48,819 bases of DNA, from the NCBI GenBank assembly GCA_947365245.1, contig CANAWG010000019.1, forward strand, positions 1-48,819, in the 5' to 3' direction. Below are positions 23,736 through 31,712 of this stretch, one piece after another. The first letter of the stretch is position 1; every line of letters starts with the position of its first letter. The DNA is from an uncultured Oscillibacter sp. GTDB lineage: Bacteria; Bacillota; Clostridia; Oscillospirales; Oscillospiraceae. The notes beneath the pieces are model-generated. The model was not told where the DNA came from and made no database searches. It saw only the letters and a program-made list of their open reading frames with translations. The position numbers were made by a program, and so were the translations under genes.

Positions 23736-25619
23736 TCATTTCATCAGCTCGCACACAAGGTCGGTGTAGCCGGCGGGGTCCGCCAACGGGAGGCCCGCGA
23801 TGAGCAGCGCCTGACTGTAGAGCAGCGAGGCGTACTTCTTCGCCTTTTCCGGATCCTCGGTGACGGCGCTCTCCAGCGCCTGGAAGACCGGGTGGTCCAC
23901 ATTCAGCTCCAGGATGCGGTCGGCCTTCAGGGGAGCGTCGGGCTGGACGGCCTGGAAGTACTTCTCCATCTCAAAGCTCAGACCCTCCCCGGCGGTGAGG
24001 CACACGGGGTGGGATTTCAGCCGGGCGGAGGCCTTGACCTCCTTTACCGCGTCCCCCAGGGCCTCTTTCACAAAGTCGAAGACGGCCTTGTGGGCGGCGG
24101 CGGATTCCTCGGCCTTTTTCTCCGCCCCCTCGTCGATCTCCTGGTCCAGCACGGAGCGGAACTCCTTGTCCTGATACGTGCGGAGGGTCTGGGCGCAGAA
24201 CTCGTCCACCTCCTCGGTGAAATAGAGGATCTCCGTGCCCGCGTCCCGGAGGCTCTCCGTCTGGGGCAGGCGGTCGATTTTCTCCAGGGTCTCGCCGGCG
24301 GCGTAGTAGATATACTTCTGGTCCTCTTTCATCCGGGAGACGTACTCCGCCAGCGTCACGGGCTTTTTCTCCGTGGAGGAGTGGAACAGCAGCAGGTCCT
24401 GGAGCAGCTCCTTGTGCATCCCGTACTCGTTCACCACGCCGTACTTCAGCTGGCGGCCAAAGTTCTTCCAGAACTTCTCGTAGTCCTCCCGGCTGTCCTT
24501 GCACATCTTGGCAAGCTCGCTCTTGATCTTCTTCTCCAGGTTGGCGGCGATGACTTTCAGCTGCCGGTCGTGCTGCAGGAGCTCCCGGGAGATGTTCAGG
24601 CTCAGGTCCGGGGAGTCCACCACGCCCCGGATGAACCGGAAGTGCTCCGGCAGGAGGTCGGCGCACTTGTCCATGATGAGCACCCCGCTGGAGTAGAGCT
24701 GGAGGCCCTTTTCATACTCCTTGGTGTAGTAGTCAAAGGGGGTGGCCCCGGGGACGAACAGCAGCGCCTTGTAGGTCACCGCGCCCTCGGCGGACACGGC
24801 GATCACCCGCTGGGGGTCGGCGTAGTCGTGGAACTTGTCCCGGTAGAACTTGTTGTACTCCTCCGGCTTTACGCTGGACTTGCGCCGCTGCCAGATGGGC
24901 ACCATGGAGTTCAGGGTGTCCACCTCGGTGTAGGTCTCGTACTCCGGCTTGTCCTCGGGGGAGCCCTCTTTCTTCCGTGTCTTGGAGATCTCCATGCGGA
25001 TGGGGAAGCGGATGTAGTCGGAGTACTTGCGCACCAGCTCCTGGAGCCGCCAGGACTCCAGAAACTCGCCGTACTTCTCGTCGTCGGTGTCGGGCTTGAT
25101 GTGCATGATAATATCCGTGCCCACGCCCGCCTTTTCGCACTCGGTGATGGAGTAGCCGTCGGCCCCGGAGGACTGCCACTGGCAGGCGGTGCCGCAGCCG
25201 TACTTTTTGGTCACCACGGTGATACGGTCCGCCACCATGAACGCGGAGTAGAAGCCCACGCCGAACTGGCCGATGACGTCGGTGTCCTTGGCGTCCTCCC
25301 CCATCTCCTGCTTGAACTTGTAGGACCCGGAGGAGGCGATGACGCCCAGGTTGTTCTCCAGATCCTCTTTGTCCATGCCGATGCCATTGTCGGAGACCGT
25401 CAGCGTCCGGCCCTCCTTGTCCACGGTGAGGTCGATCTTGAAGTCCTTGCGGCTCATGCCCACGCCCTCGTCGGTGAGGGCCAGGTAGCACAGCTTGTCG
25501 CAGGCGTCGCTGGCGTTGGAGATGATCTCCCGGAGAAAGATCTCCTTGTGGGTGTAGATGGAGTTGATCATCAGATCCAGCAGCCGCTTGGATTCCGCCT
25601 TGAATTGCTTCTTTGCCAT
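23736..25619 (-). CDS. htpG: Molecular chaperone HtpG (Hsp90)
   Basis: The 627-residue protein is a full-length bacterial Hsp90. The GHKL ATPase domain shows NASDACDKL (35-43), DNGIGM and GQFGVGFYSAFMVAD. A middle domain with the client-loop region and a C-terminal dimerisation domain follow. It acts as an ATP-driven cytosolic dimer that remodels client proteins, often in heat or oxidative stress. AAGGAAGTG lies about 10 bases before the ATG. No CIRCE repeat is visible upstream, so HrcA control is not indicated; an extended -10 promoter is present instead. It stands alone between convergent moxR and a divergent small zinc-ribbon gene. Confidence 0.97.
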   Translation of the reverse strand: MAKKQFKAESKRLLDLMINSIYTHKEIFLREIISNASDACDKLCYLALTDEGVGMSRKDFKIDLTVDKEGRTLTVSDNGIGMDKEDLENNLGVIASSGSYKFKQEMGEDAKDTDVIGQFGVGFYSAFMVADRITVVTKKYGCGTACQWQSSGADGYSITECEKAGVGTDIIMHIKPDTDDEKYGEFLESWRLQELVRKYSDYIRFPIRMEISKTRKKEGSPEDKPEYETYTEVDTLNSMVPIWQRRKSSVKPEEYNKFYRDKFHDYADPQRVIAVSAEGAVTYKALLFVPGATPFDYYTKEYEKGLQLYSSGVLIMDKCADLLPEHFRFIRGVVDSPDLSLNISRELLQHDRQLKVIAANLEKKIKSELAKMCKDSREDYEKFWKNFGRQLKYGVVNEYGMHKELLQDLLLFHSSTEKKPVTLAEYVSRMKEDQKYIYYAAGETLEKIDRLPQTESLRDAGTEILYFTEEVDEFCAQTLRTYQDKEFRSVLDQEIDEGAEKKAEESAAAHKAVFDFVKEALGDAVKEVKASARLKSHPVCLTAGEGLSFEMEKYFQAVQPDAPLKADRILELNVDHPVFQALESAVTEDPEKAKKYASLLYSQALLIAGLPLADPAGYTDLVCELMK

Positions 25620-25663
25620 AAAACGGGTACACTTCCTTTATTTTTATTTTTTAACAGTTAGTA

Positions 25664-25672
25664 AATATACCA
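25664..25672 (-). promoter_or_regulatory. Extended -10 promoter of htpG
   Basis: On the minus strand TGG is followed by TATATT (25669-25664), about 45 bases before the htpG start. The TTTATT at the -35 position is a weak match. Confidence 0.45.
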
Positions 25673-25723
25673 TACAGCGCCGCGGAAATAAATGACTATT
25701 TTGTAAATTTCGCTGTCAGACAG

Positions 25724-25752
25724 TTGTCTATCCTGAAAATTGCGAGTAGAAT
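25724..25752 (+). promoter_or_regulatory. Promoter of the small zinc-ribbon gene
   Basis: TTGTCT (25724-25729), a 17-base spacer and TAGAAT (25747-25752). A CGGCGC/GCGCCG hairpin (25770-25785) follows at about +12 of the transcript, before a GGGAAGGGG ribosome site. Confidence 0.65.
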
Positions 25753-25803
25753 ACTAAAAAGAGACGAAGCGGCGCTAAGGCGCCGGGAAGGGGCTTTGGG
25801 AGT

Positions 25804-26238
25804 ATGGGTATTTTCCAGAGGGTGCGGGACACGATAGCTCGATTGATGTACGGCCGCAACGGCTGGGACCAGTTGAATCAGGCTCTCTTCATCTCTTATT
25901 TGGGCCTTTGGATCATGGAGCTGGTGCTGGGCGCGATGCTGAAGAGCCAGATCGTGAACAGCGTTCTCGAAGGGCTGCTGTTTGTCCTGATGCTCCTTAT
26001 TTTTTACCGGACCTTTTCCAAGAACCTCTATAAACGCCGGGCGGAAAACCAGAAGTGGGTGAATTTCTTCTGGGGATTCAAAAGCCGCCGGAGGAACGCC
26101 GCCGCCCGCCGCGCCGACAAGGACCACCGGTATTTCACCTGCAAAAACTGCAGGACCGTCTGCCGGGTGCCGGTGGGGAAGGGAAAGATCGTCATCACCT
26201 GCCCCAAGTGCGGCGGGCAGATCAACGCCAAGACGTGA
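25804..26238 (+). CDS. Small membrane protein with C-terminal zinc ribbon
   Basis: The 144-residue protein has two hydrophobic segments (about 28-46 and 55-70), a basic stretch (RRRNAAARRADK, about 95-106) and a C-terminal zinc ribbon with CKNCRTVC near 113-120 and CPKCGG near 133-138. The layout (short loop between two helices, then a cytoplasmic basic and zinc-binding tail) suggests a membrane-tethered nucleic-acid- or protein-binding factor. No function is known to me. It has its own promoter and a terminator, so it is monocistronic. Confidence 0.8.
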   Translation: MGIFQRVRDTIARLMYGRNGWDQLNQALFISYLGLWIMELVLGAMLKSQIVNSVLEGLLFVLMLLIFYRTFSKNLYKRRAENQKWVNFFWGFKSRRRNAAARRADKDHRYFTCKNCRTVCRVPVGKGKIVITCPKCGGQINAKT

Positions 26239-26252
26239 ACGCGGATATACGA

Positions 26253-26281
26253 ACCGGCCCGGGGCAGCGCCCCGGGCCGGT
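26253..26281. terminator. Terminator between the zinc-ribbon gene and ilvE
   Basis: ACCGGCCCGGGGC pairs perfectly with GCCCCGGGCCGGT around a 3-base loop, between two converging genes. A GTTGTTT tract follows on the plus strand. Confidence 0.88.
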
Positions 26282-26302
26282 GTTGTTTGGCGGATGCGGC
26301 GC

Positions 26303-27388
26303 TCAGGCCTGGCAGACCGGAACGATCCAGCCCTTGTCGTCGGGGAGCTTGCCCCACTGCATGCCGGTCATGGTGTCGTAGAGCTTCTGGGTCAGGGGGC
26401 CGATTTCGCCGCCATTGATGAAAGCAGACTGGTCTTCGTAGTCCAGCTTCTTCACCGGGGAGACCACGGCGGCGGTGCCGGAGCCGAAGACCTCCTCCAG
26501 CTTGCCCTCTTTGGCGGCCTTCATGATGTCGTCGATGGCCAGTCTGCCCTCGATGACCTCGTAGCCCCAGTCCCGCAGCAGCTCGATGATGGAGCGGCGG
26601 GTGACGCCGGGGAGGACGGTGCCGTCGGTGTCCGCGGCGGCGGCGGTGTAGAGCTTGCCGTCGATCTTGAAGAAGATGTTCATGGCGCCCACTTCCTCCA
26701 CATATTTGCGCTCCTGGCTGTCCAGCCACAGCACCTGGCTGTAGCCTTTCTGCTCGGCCTTCTGACCCGCCAGGAGGCTGACGGCGTAGTTGCCGCCGCA
26801 CTTGGTGAAGCCGGTGCCGCCGGGGCAGGCGCGGACGTAGGTGTCCTCCACATAGATGTCGATGGGAGCCAGGCCCGCGGCGTAGTAGGCCCCAGAGGGA
26901 GAGCAGATGATGATGAACTGATACGAGGTGGAGGCGTGGACGCCCAGCTGGGCCATGGTGGCGATGGTGTAGGGGCGGATGTACAGCGACGCGCCCTCGG
27001 AGTGGGGCACCCAGTCCTTTTCCACCTCCACGATGGCCTTGACGGCCTGGACGAAGTCCTCCACGGGGATCTGGGGGATGCAGAGGCGGTCGTGGGTGTT
27101 GTTCATGCGGCGGGCGTTGCAGTCGGGGCGGAAGAGCTGGATCCTGTTCTCCGCGGTGCGGTAGGCCTTCATGCCCTCGAAGCACTCCTGGGCATAGTGG
27201 AACACCACGGCGGAGGGGTCCAGGGACAGCGGGCCGTAGGGCACGATGCGGGGATCGTGCCAGCCCTGGCCGGCGTCGTAGTCCATGATGAACATGTGGT
27301 CGGTGAAGACCTTGCCGAAGCCCAGCTTGCTCTCGTCGGCGGGCTTTTCTTTGGGGGCGGTGGTTTTGGTGATCTTGATGTCCAGCAT
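26303..27388 (-). CDS. ilvE: Branched-chain amino acid aminotransferase
   Basis: The 361-residue fold-type IV PLP enzyme shows FHYAQECFEGMKAYR (63-77), the PLP lysine K196 in GGTGFTKCGGNYA, and EVGAMN with the C-terminal GSGTAAVVSPV. It interconverts Val, Leu and Ile with their 2-oxo acids using glutamate/2-oxoglutarate. The length fits the eukaryote-like BCAT subgroup common in Clostridia. AAAGGAG precedes the ATG, and a good promoter lies about 60 bases upstream, so it is transcribed separately from the oxidoreductase operon that ends just before it. Its products are the substrates expected for that oxidoreductase, linking the two in branched-chain amino acid breakdown or synthesis. Confidence 0.95.
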   Translation of the reverse strand: MLDIKITKTTAPKEKPADESKLGFGKVFTDHMFIMDYDAGQGWHDPRIVPYGPLSLDPSAVVFHYAQECFEGMKAYRTAENRIQLFRPDCNARRMNNTHDRLCIPQIPVEDFVQAVKAIVEVEKDWVPHSEGASLYIRPYTIATMAQLGVHASTSYQFIIICSPSGAYYAAGLAPIDIYVEDTYVRACPGGTGFTKCGGNYAVSLLAGQKAEQKGYSQVLWLDSQERKYVEEVGAMNIFFKIDGKLYTAAAADTDGTVLPGVTRRSIIELLRDWGYEVIEGRLAIDDIMKAAKEGKLEEVFGSGTAAVVSPVKKLDYEDQSAFINGGEIGPLTQKLYDTMTGMQWGKLPDDKGWIVPVCQA

Positions 27389-27448
27389 TGCAGACAGCTC
27401 CTTTTATCAGATGTAAAGCTTTTGGAAAAGGCCCGGTATTCATATATA

Positions 27449-27477
27449 TTTATACGCCCCTTACCAGGGAAAGTCAA
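27449..27477 (-). promoter_or_regulatory. Promoter of ilvE
   Basis: On the minus strand TTGACT (27477-27472), a 17-base spacer and TATAAA (27454-27449). Confidence 0.8.
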
Positions 27478-27487
27478 CGGCAAAATG

Positions 27488-27519
27488 GGCGGGCGGCAGT
27501 CCTTGAACTGCCGCCCGCC
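27488..27519 (-). terminator. Terminator of the oxidoreductase operon
   Basis: GGCGGGCGGCAGT and its perfect complement form a 13-bp stem with a 6-base loop. In the minus direction it is followed by CATTTTG. It lies between the last oxidoreductase gene and the ilvE promoter. Confidence 0.85.
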
Positions 27520-27537
27520 GAATCGGTCGGGATCCAA

Positions 27538-28074
27538 TTATTTCACGCAGGCCATGCCCCGGCGGAACGCCTCGATGTTCAGTGGGATGAACTTGGCCTT
27601 GGGGCCGGCGAACATCTGGGTGATCATGGCCTCGATGGTCTCCGGCTTCAAAAAGCCGGTCTTGGCCACGTAGGCCCCCAGCATCACCATGTTGCCAACC
27701 TTGGGGTTGCCCACCTCCTCGGCGATCTTGGCGCAGGGGATGTAGCAGGCGGAGAGGTCCTCACGGGAGACCCGGTCCGTCACCACGTCGCTGTTGACGA
27801 ACACGGCGCCGCCGGACTGAACGTCCGCCTCGAACTTCTCCAGGGAGGGCTCGTTGAGGGCGATCAGCTCCGTGGAGACGGCGAACACCGGGGAGCCCAC
27901 GGGTTTTTCGGAGATGACCACGGAGCAGTTGGCGGTGCCGCCCCGCATCTCGGGGCCGTAGGAGGGGGCCCAGGTGACGTGGAACCCCTGCTCCATGCCG
28001 GCCTCCGCCAGGTTCTTGCCGATGGCCAGGCCCCCCTGTCCGCCGAAGCCGGAAATGATGATTCTCTTCAGCAT
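27538..28074 (-). CDS. 2-oxoacid:ferredoxin oxidoreductase, gamma subunit
   Basis: The 178-residue protein resembles the gamma (KorC/VorC-type) subunit, starting with IIISGFGGQGGLAIGKNLAEA and containing WAPSYGPEMRGGTANCSVVIS, both typical of that subunit. With the alpha and beta subunits and the small ferredoxin it forms a CoA-dependent enzyme that decarboxylates 2-oxo acids, reducing ferredoxin and making acyl-CoA. It begins one base after the beta-subunit stop and is the last gene of the five-gene operon. Substrate is assigned only by context: branched-chain 2-oxo acids given the VorB-like alpha subunit and adjacent ilvE, or 2-oxoglutarate. Confidence 0.92.
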   Translation of the reverse strand: MLKRIIISGFGGQGGLAIGKNLAEAGMEQGFHVTWAPSYGPEMRGGTANCSVVISEKPVGSPVFAVSTELIALNEPSLEKFEADVQSGGAVFVNSDVVTDRVSREDLSACYIPCAKIAEEVGNPKVGNMVMLGAYVAKTGFLKPETIEAMITQMFAGPKAKFIPLNIEAFRRGMACVK

Positions 28075-28075
28075 C

Positions 28076-28825
28076 TCAGCGCACCTCCAGACCCTTGTCC
28101 TTGATGACCCCCAGGGGATAGTAGGGGATCATGTTCTCCTTCAGCCACTCCACGGCCTTCACCGGGGTGAGGCCCCAGTTGGTGGGGCAGGTGGAGAGGA
28201 CCTCCACAAAGGTAAAGCCCTCGCCGGCCATCTGCTTCTGGAAAGCCGTCTTAATGGCCTTTTTCGCCTTGTTCAGATTGGCGATGTCCGTGACGCACAC
28301 CCGCTCGGCGTAGACGCAGCCGTCCAGGGTGGAGAGCATCTCGGCGACCCGGATGGGCATGCCCGCCTGCTGGACCGTGCGGCCCTCCTGGCAGGTGGTG
28401 GCCCGCTGGCCGATGAGGGTGGTGGGGGCCATCTGGCCGCCGGTCATGCCGTAGATGGCGTTGTTGACGAAGATGGTGGTGAACTTCTCCCCCCGCATGG
28501 CGGCGTGGACGATCTCCGCCGCGCCGATGGAGGCCAGGTCGCCGTCCCCCTGGTAGGTGAACACCGCCTGGTCCGGGTGGGTGCGCTTGATGCCCGTGGC
28601 CACCGCCGGGGCCCGGCCGTGGGCGGCCTCCAGCATGTCGCAGTTGAAGTACTTGAACGCGAACACGGAGCAGCCCACGGGGCACACGCCGATGGCCCCG
28701 TCCAGGAGGCCCAGCTCCACCAGCGTCTCCGCCACCAGCTTGTGGATGATGCCGTGGTGGCAGCCGGGGCAGTAGTGGAGCTCGGCATCCGTCAGGCCCT
28801 TGGATTTCTCATATACGACCGCCAT
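28076..28825 (-). CDS. 2-oxoacid:ferredoxin oxidoreductase, beta subunit (TPP-binding)
   Basis: The 249-residue thiamine-pyrophosphate subunit contains CPGCHHG (19-25) at the start and the TPP-binding GDGD(L)ASIG region with VNNAIYGMTGGQMAPTT. The cysteines near the N-terminus resemble those of KorB/VorA-type subunits. It starts one base after the alpha-subunit stop, so the two are translationally coupled and made in equal amounts. The reaction is oxidative decarboxylation of a 2-oxo acid to acyl-CoA in the cytosol. The exact substrate is not determined by the sequence. Confidence 0.93.
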   Translation of the reverse strand: MAVVYEKSKGLTDAELHYCPGCHHGIIHKLVAETLVELGLLDGAIGVCPVGCSVFAFKYFNCDMLEAAHGRAPAVATGIKRTHPDQAVFTYQGDGDLASIGAAEIVHAAMRGEKFTTIFVNNAIYGMTGGQMAPTTLIGQRATTCQEGRTVQQAGMPIRVAEMLSTLDGCVYAERVCVTDIANLNKAKKAIKTAFQKQMAGEGFTFVEVLSTCPTNWGLTPVKAVEWLKENMIPYYPLGVIKDKGLEVR

Positions 28826-28826
28826 A

Positions 28827-29897
28827 TCACTGCGCCTCCTTCAGGGCCGTCTTGGCCGCTTCGATCATTTCCTCCGCCGTGGGCATGATGCCGCCGGCGT
28901 GGCCCAGGTAGCGGATGGGCTTTCTCCCCTCCACCGCCAGGCGCACATCGTCCAGCATCTGGCCGGTGGAGCTCATCTCCACATCCAGTATCACTTTCAC
29001 ATGGGGCTTGGACGCGGTCTCCCGCAGGGCCCGCTCCGGGAAAGGCCACAGTGTCACGGGCCGGAAGAGGCCGGCCCTGATCCCCTGTTCCCGCAGCACG
29101 TCCAGCGCGGTGAGGGCGATGCGGGCGGGGGTGCCGTAGGCGGTGATGAGGACCTCCGCGTCGTCGCAGAAAGCGGTGTCCCAGCGGATCTCGTTTTTCT
29201 CGATCTCCGCGTACTTCGCCGCCAGGCGCTGGTTCAGATCGTCGCACTCCTCAGGATTTAAAAAGAGGGAGTTGATGACGTTGGTGTGGTCCCGGCCCTT
29301 TTTGCCATTGGCCGCCCAGGTCTTGGGGGGCAGCTGCCGCTTGGGCACGGGGCGCCACTCGATGGGCTCCATCATCTGGCCGATGAGGCCGTCCGCCAGT
29401 ACCACCACGGGGTTGCGGTACTGGTCGGCGATGTCGAAAGCCTCCTGGACGAAGTCCGCCGTCTCCTGGACGTCGGAGGGAGCCAGGACGACCGTGCGGT
29501 AATCTCCGTTGCCGCCGCCCCGGGTGGCCTGGAAGTAGTCCCCCTGGCCGGGCTGGATGGTCCCCAGGCCCGGGCCGCCCCGCATGACGTTGACGATGAC
29601 GCAGGGCAGCTCCGCCGCCGCCAGGTATGTAATGCCCTCCTGCTTGAGGCTGATGCCCGGAGAGGAGGAGGAGGTCATGGCCCGCATCCCGGCGCCGGCG
29701 GCGCCGTAGACCATGTTGATGGCGGCCACCTCGGACTCGGACTGGACGAATACGCCCCCCGCCTTGGGCAGATGGACGGACATGTACTCCGGCACCTCGC
29801 TCTGGGGGGTGATGGGATAGCCGAAGAAGCAGTCGCACCCCGCCCGGATGGCGGCCTCGGCAATGGCCTCATTGCCTTTCCACAATTCTTTTGCCAT
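28827..29897 (-). CDS. vorB: 2-oxoacid:ferredoxin oxidoreductase, alpha subunit (VorB-like)
   Basis: The 356-residue alpha subunit has the pyrimidine-binding TPP fold: GNEAIAEAAIRAGCDCFFGYPITPQSE (listed as GNEAIAEAA and FFGYPITPQSE), ESEVAAINMVYGAAGAG, TSSSSPGISLKQEG and RGGPGLGTIQPGQGDY. These sequences are those of the subunit commonly named VorB, for 3-methyl-2-oxobutanoate. The ferredoxin-like subunit gene precedes it by 16 bases. The proximity of ilvE supports branched-chain 2-oxo acids as substrates, giving isobutyryl-, isovaleryl- or 2-methylbutyryl-CoA, or the reverse reaction in synthesis. A 2-oxoglutarate preference cannot be excluded. Confidence 0.92.
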   Translation of the reverse strand: MAKELWKGNEAIAEAAIRAGCDCFFGYPITPQSEVPEYMSVHLPKAGGVFVQSESEVAAINMVYGAAGAGMRAMTSSSSPGISLKQEGITYLAAAELPCVIVNVMRGGPGLGTIQPGQGDYFQATRGGGNGDYRTVVLAPSDVQETADFVQEAFDIADQYRNPVVVLADGLIGQMMEPIEWRPVPKRQLPPKTWAANGKKGRDHTNVINSLFLNPEECDDLNQRLAAKYAEIEKNEIRWDTAFCDDAEVLITAYGTPARIALTALDVLREQGIRAGLFRPVTLWPFPERALRETASKPHVKVILDVEMSSTGQMLDDVRLAVEGRKPIRYLGHAGGIMPTAEEMIEAAKTALKEAQ

Positions 29898-29913
29898 GGC
29901 GTTCAGCCTCCTT

Positions 29914-30126
29914 TCAGAACTTCTCCACGGTGATGACGGAGTCAGGGCAGATCTTCGCGCAGCTGGCGCAGGCGATGCACTGACTCATGTCCGTCACCGC
30001 GGCGGGGTGATACCCCTTGCGGTTGATGGTGTGGGGGTCGACGGCGATGATGTGCTTGGGACAGACGGCGGCGCAAAGCTCACAGCCCTTGCAGCGGTCG
30101 GAGTCAAAGGTGATCTTGGCAGCCAT
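29914..30126 (-). CDS. 2x[4Fe-4S] ferredoxin-type delta subunit
   Basis: The 70-residue protein carries two clusters of cysteines, CKGCELCAAVCP and CIACASCAKICP, typical of the small ferredoxin subunit (KorD/VorD) that passes electrons from the TPP enzyme to free ferredoxin. GAGAGGAGG precedes the ATG. It lies 28 bases after the P-loop gene and 16 before the alpha-subunit gene, so it belongs to the same transcript. Confidence 0.95.
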   Translation of the reverse strand: MAAKITFDSDRCKGCELCAAVCPKHIIAVDPHTINRKGYHPAAVTDMSQCIACASCAKICPDSVITVEKF

Positions 30127-30154
30127 GGGGGAACCTCCTCTCGATTCTCGTGGG

Positions 30155-30835
30155 TCATTCCCACGGTTTTTTCATGCGGATGGAAATGGGAAACACCGGC
30201 TCTTTGAGATCGGAGAGGGCCGGCAGGAGCCGCGTCTCCGCCGTATGGCAGAGAATGGGAATCCCGGTCCCGCGGGACACCGCCTCCGTAAGCGCCGCGC
30301 CTCTGCGGACGTCCTCCGGCGTGGTCTCGCCGCACAGGTGGGTGTTGTTCACCAGGGCGGAGCAGGTGAGGCCGGTGGTTGCCTCGATGGATCGCAGGCA
30401 GACGGCGGCGGATTCCGCCGTCCGGACCTCCGGACGGTTGGCGTTGAGCACGCAGAGGAGCTGGTAGTCCTCCCGGACGATCTGCGGCTGAAACCGGGCC
30501 AGCACCCGGGCGCCCACCGGGTCGCCGCCGATGTCCAGCACGCCCCGGAGCGTCCGGTCCTCCAGAACGGCCAGCAGCTCCGCCGGGACGGAGGGGATGT
30601 CGGCGTCGGTGCAGGCCTGGGAGGTGGCGATGAGCCGGATGCCCGCTTCCGCCAGCAGCGCCCGGCGCTCCCGGGAGCGGAAGTAGGGGTTCACGTTGTC
30701 CAGATCCGCCAGCGCCACCCGGGCCCCCTCTCCCGCCAGGGCCAGAGCCAGATTGACGGCCAGCTCCGTCTTGCCGGTGCCGTAGTGCCCGGTGATGATG
30801 GTGAGGCGGTGGGTAAAGATCTCCGCGGCGGTCAA
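30155..30835 (-). CDS. P-loop NTPase heading the oxidoreductase operon
   Basis: The 226-residue protein starts with a Walker A loop, THRLTIITGHYGTGKTELAVN, and has ADLDNVNPYFRSRE and GGDPVGARVL segments as in SIMIBI-class ATPases (MinD/CobQ-like). The start is placed at TTG 30835 because AAGGAGG lies 8 bases before it. A longer frame to 30964 would run through the promoter and the GntR operator repeats. I know of no defined function. First place in the operon suggests a role in assembling or inserting the iron-sulfur clusters or cofactor of the oxidoreductase, or in regulation. That is inference. Confidence 0.8.
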   Translation of the reverse strand: MTAAEIFTHRLTIITGHYGTGKTELAVNLALALAGEGARVALADLDNVNPYFRSRERRALLAEAGIRLIATSQACTDADIPSVPAELLAVLEDRTLRGVLDIGGDPVGARVLARFQPQIVREDYQLLCVLNANRPEVRTAESAAVCLRSIEATTGLTCSALVNNTHLCGETTPEDVRRGAALTEAVSRGTGIPILCHTAETRLLPALSDLKEPVFPISIRMKKPWE

Positions 30836-30893
30836 GGGCGTCGCCTCCTTGCAAGGATGGGTTGTATTATTTCTGCTTGCGATGTATGATGTC

Positions 30894-30922
30894 ATTGTAC
30901 TTCCAAACAGAAAACCTGTCAA
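30894..30922 (-). promoter_or_regulatory. Promoter of the P-loop/oxidoreductase operon
   Basis: On the minus strand TTGACA (30922-30917), a 17-base spacer and TACAAT (30899-30894), close to consensus. Confidence 0.88.
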
Positions 30923-30930
30923 GGGGCTTC

Positions 30931-30959
30931 TTGTATTTTTTTGAGAAATGATGTATGAT
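30931..30959 (+). promoter_or_regulatory. Promoter of the GntR-family regulator
   Basis: TTGTAT (30931-30936), a 17-base spacer and TATGAT (30954-30959). The -10 lies inside the second 14-bp repeat. Confidence 0.7.
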
Positions 30960-31003
30960 GTCACCGGATGTATGGAAACAGCCGCCGGAAGGAGAGACAG
31001 AGG

Positions 31004-31678
31004 ATGGAACAGAAGAAAGCGAAGCTGTCGGAGCAGACATCAGACCGCCTGTACGAGATGATCGTGGACGAGCACCGCTATGTGCCGGGCAGCAAGCTGC
31101 CCAATGAAAACGAGCTCAGCGTCGAACTGGGGGTCAGCCGCACCACGCTGCGGGAGGCCATCTCTTTTCTGGCGGCCCAGGGCGTGCTGGAGATCCGCCG
31201 GGGAAAGGGGACTTTCGTGGCGGAGAGCCTGCCCGCCGAGGGGCTGGACCTGACGGCCCTGGCGGGGGTGCGGTCCCGGGTGCGGGCCAAGGACCTCTTT
31301 GAGATGCGGCTGATCTTCGAGCCGGCCACCGTGGCCCTGGCCTGCCAGCGGGCCAGCGACGAGGAGCTGCGTCTGATCCGGCGGAAGGCGGAGCGGGTGG
31401 AGGAGACCGCCGACGCCGGCGGGGACTGGCCCCTGGCGGACCAGGAGTTCCACTGGGCCATCATCAAGGCGTCCCACAACGAATATATGCGGCGGCTCTA
31501 CCCTATCATCAACAGCGCCGTCAACGAGATCCTTCAGATCTCCCAAAACCGCCAGCAGATGCAGGACATCGCCCTGCGGGACAACCGGATGATTCTGGAG
31601 TTCCTCCTGCGGCGGGACGAGGCCGGGGCCCGCTACGCCATGAGCATCCACATGAAGCACCTGATCAATACCCTGTGA
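31004..31678 (+). CDS. GntR-family regulator, FadR/FCD subfamily
   Basis: The 224-residue protein has an N-terminal winged helix (about 8-70) with NELSVELGVSRTTLREAISFL as recognition region, then an all-helical FCD effector domain (about 95-215) with DLFEMRLIFEPATVALA and the histidine-bearing FHWAIIKASHNEYM. FCD domains bind small carboxylates, often with a metal held by histidines. The start at 31004 is 9 bases after AAGGAG. It is divergent from the oxidoreductase operon and shares the 83-base control region with the repeated 14-mer, so a 2-oxo acid or acyl derivative is a plausible effector. Confidence 0.9.
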   Translation: MEQKKAKLSEQTSDRLYEMIVDEHRYVPGSKLPNENELSVELGVSRTTLREAISFLAAQGVLEIRRGKGTFVAESLPAEGLDLTALAGVRSRVRAKDLFEMRLIFEPATVALACQRASDEELRLIRRKAERVEETADAGGDWPLADQEFHWAIIKASHNEYMRRLYPIINSAVNEILQISQNRQQMQDIALRDNRMILEFLLRRDEAGARYAMSIHMKHLINTL

Positions 31679-31712
31679 CGGCGGCCGCGGAGAAAAGGGG
31701 AATTGTGGGTTT

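Larger units (their letters stand above)
30881..30963. promoter_or_regulatory. Two identical 14-bp repeats, likely GntR operators
   Basis: GATGTATGATGTCA occurs at 30881-30894 and again at 30950-30963. The first copy sits right at the -10 edge and start site of the oxidoreductase promoter, and the second covers the -10 of the divergent regulator promoter. A partial third copy (GATGTATG) is at 30967-30974. Exact repeats placed on both promoters fit one regulator controlling both directions. Confidence 0.8.

Noticed and set aside
23892-25661. A 589-codon open frame opposite htpG
   Set aside because: Antisense to a clear Hsp90 gene. Its Leu/Val/His/Gly-rich product matches no family and it lacks a ribosome site.
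25620-25803. CIRCE/HrcA site before htpG
   Set aside because: No TTAGCACTC-N9-GAGTGCTAA inverted repeat is present in the intergenic region.
30836-30964. N-terminal extension of the P-loop NTPase with two MTSYI starts
   Set aside because: The apparent repeated peptide is the two 14-bp operator repeats read as protein. The promoter lies inside this stretch and AAGGAGG precedes the TTG at 30835.
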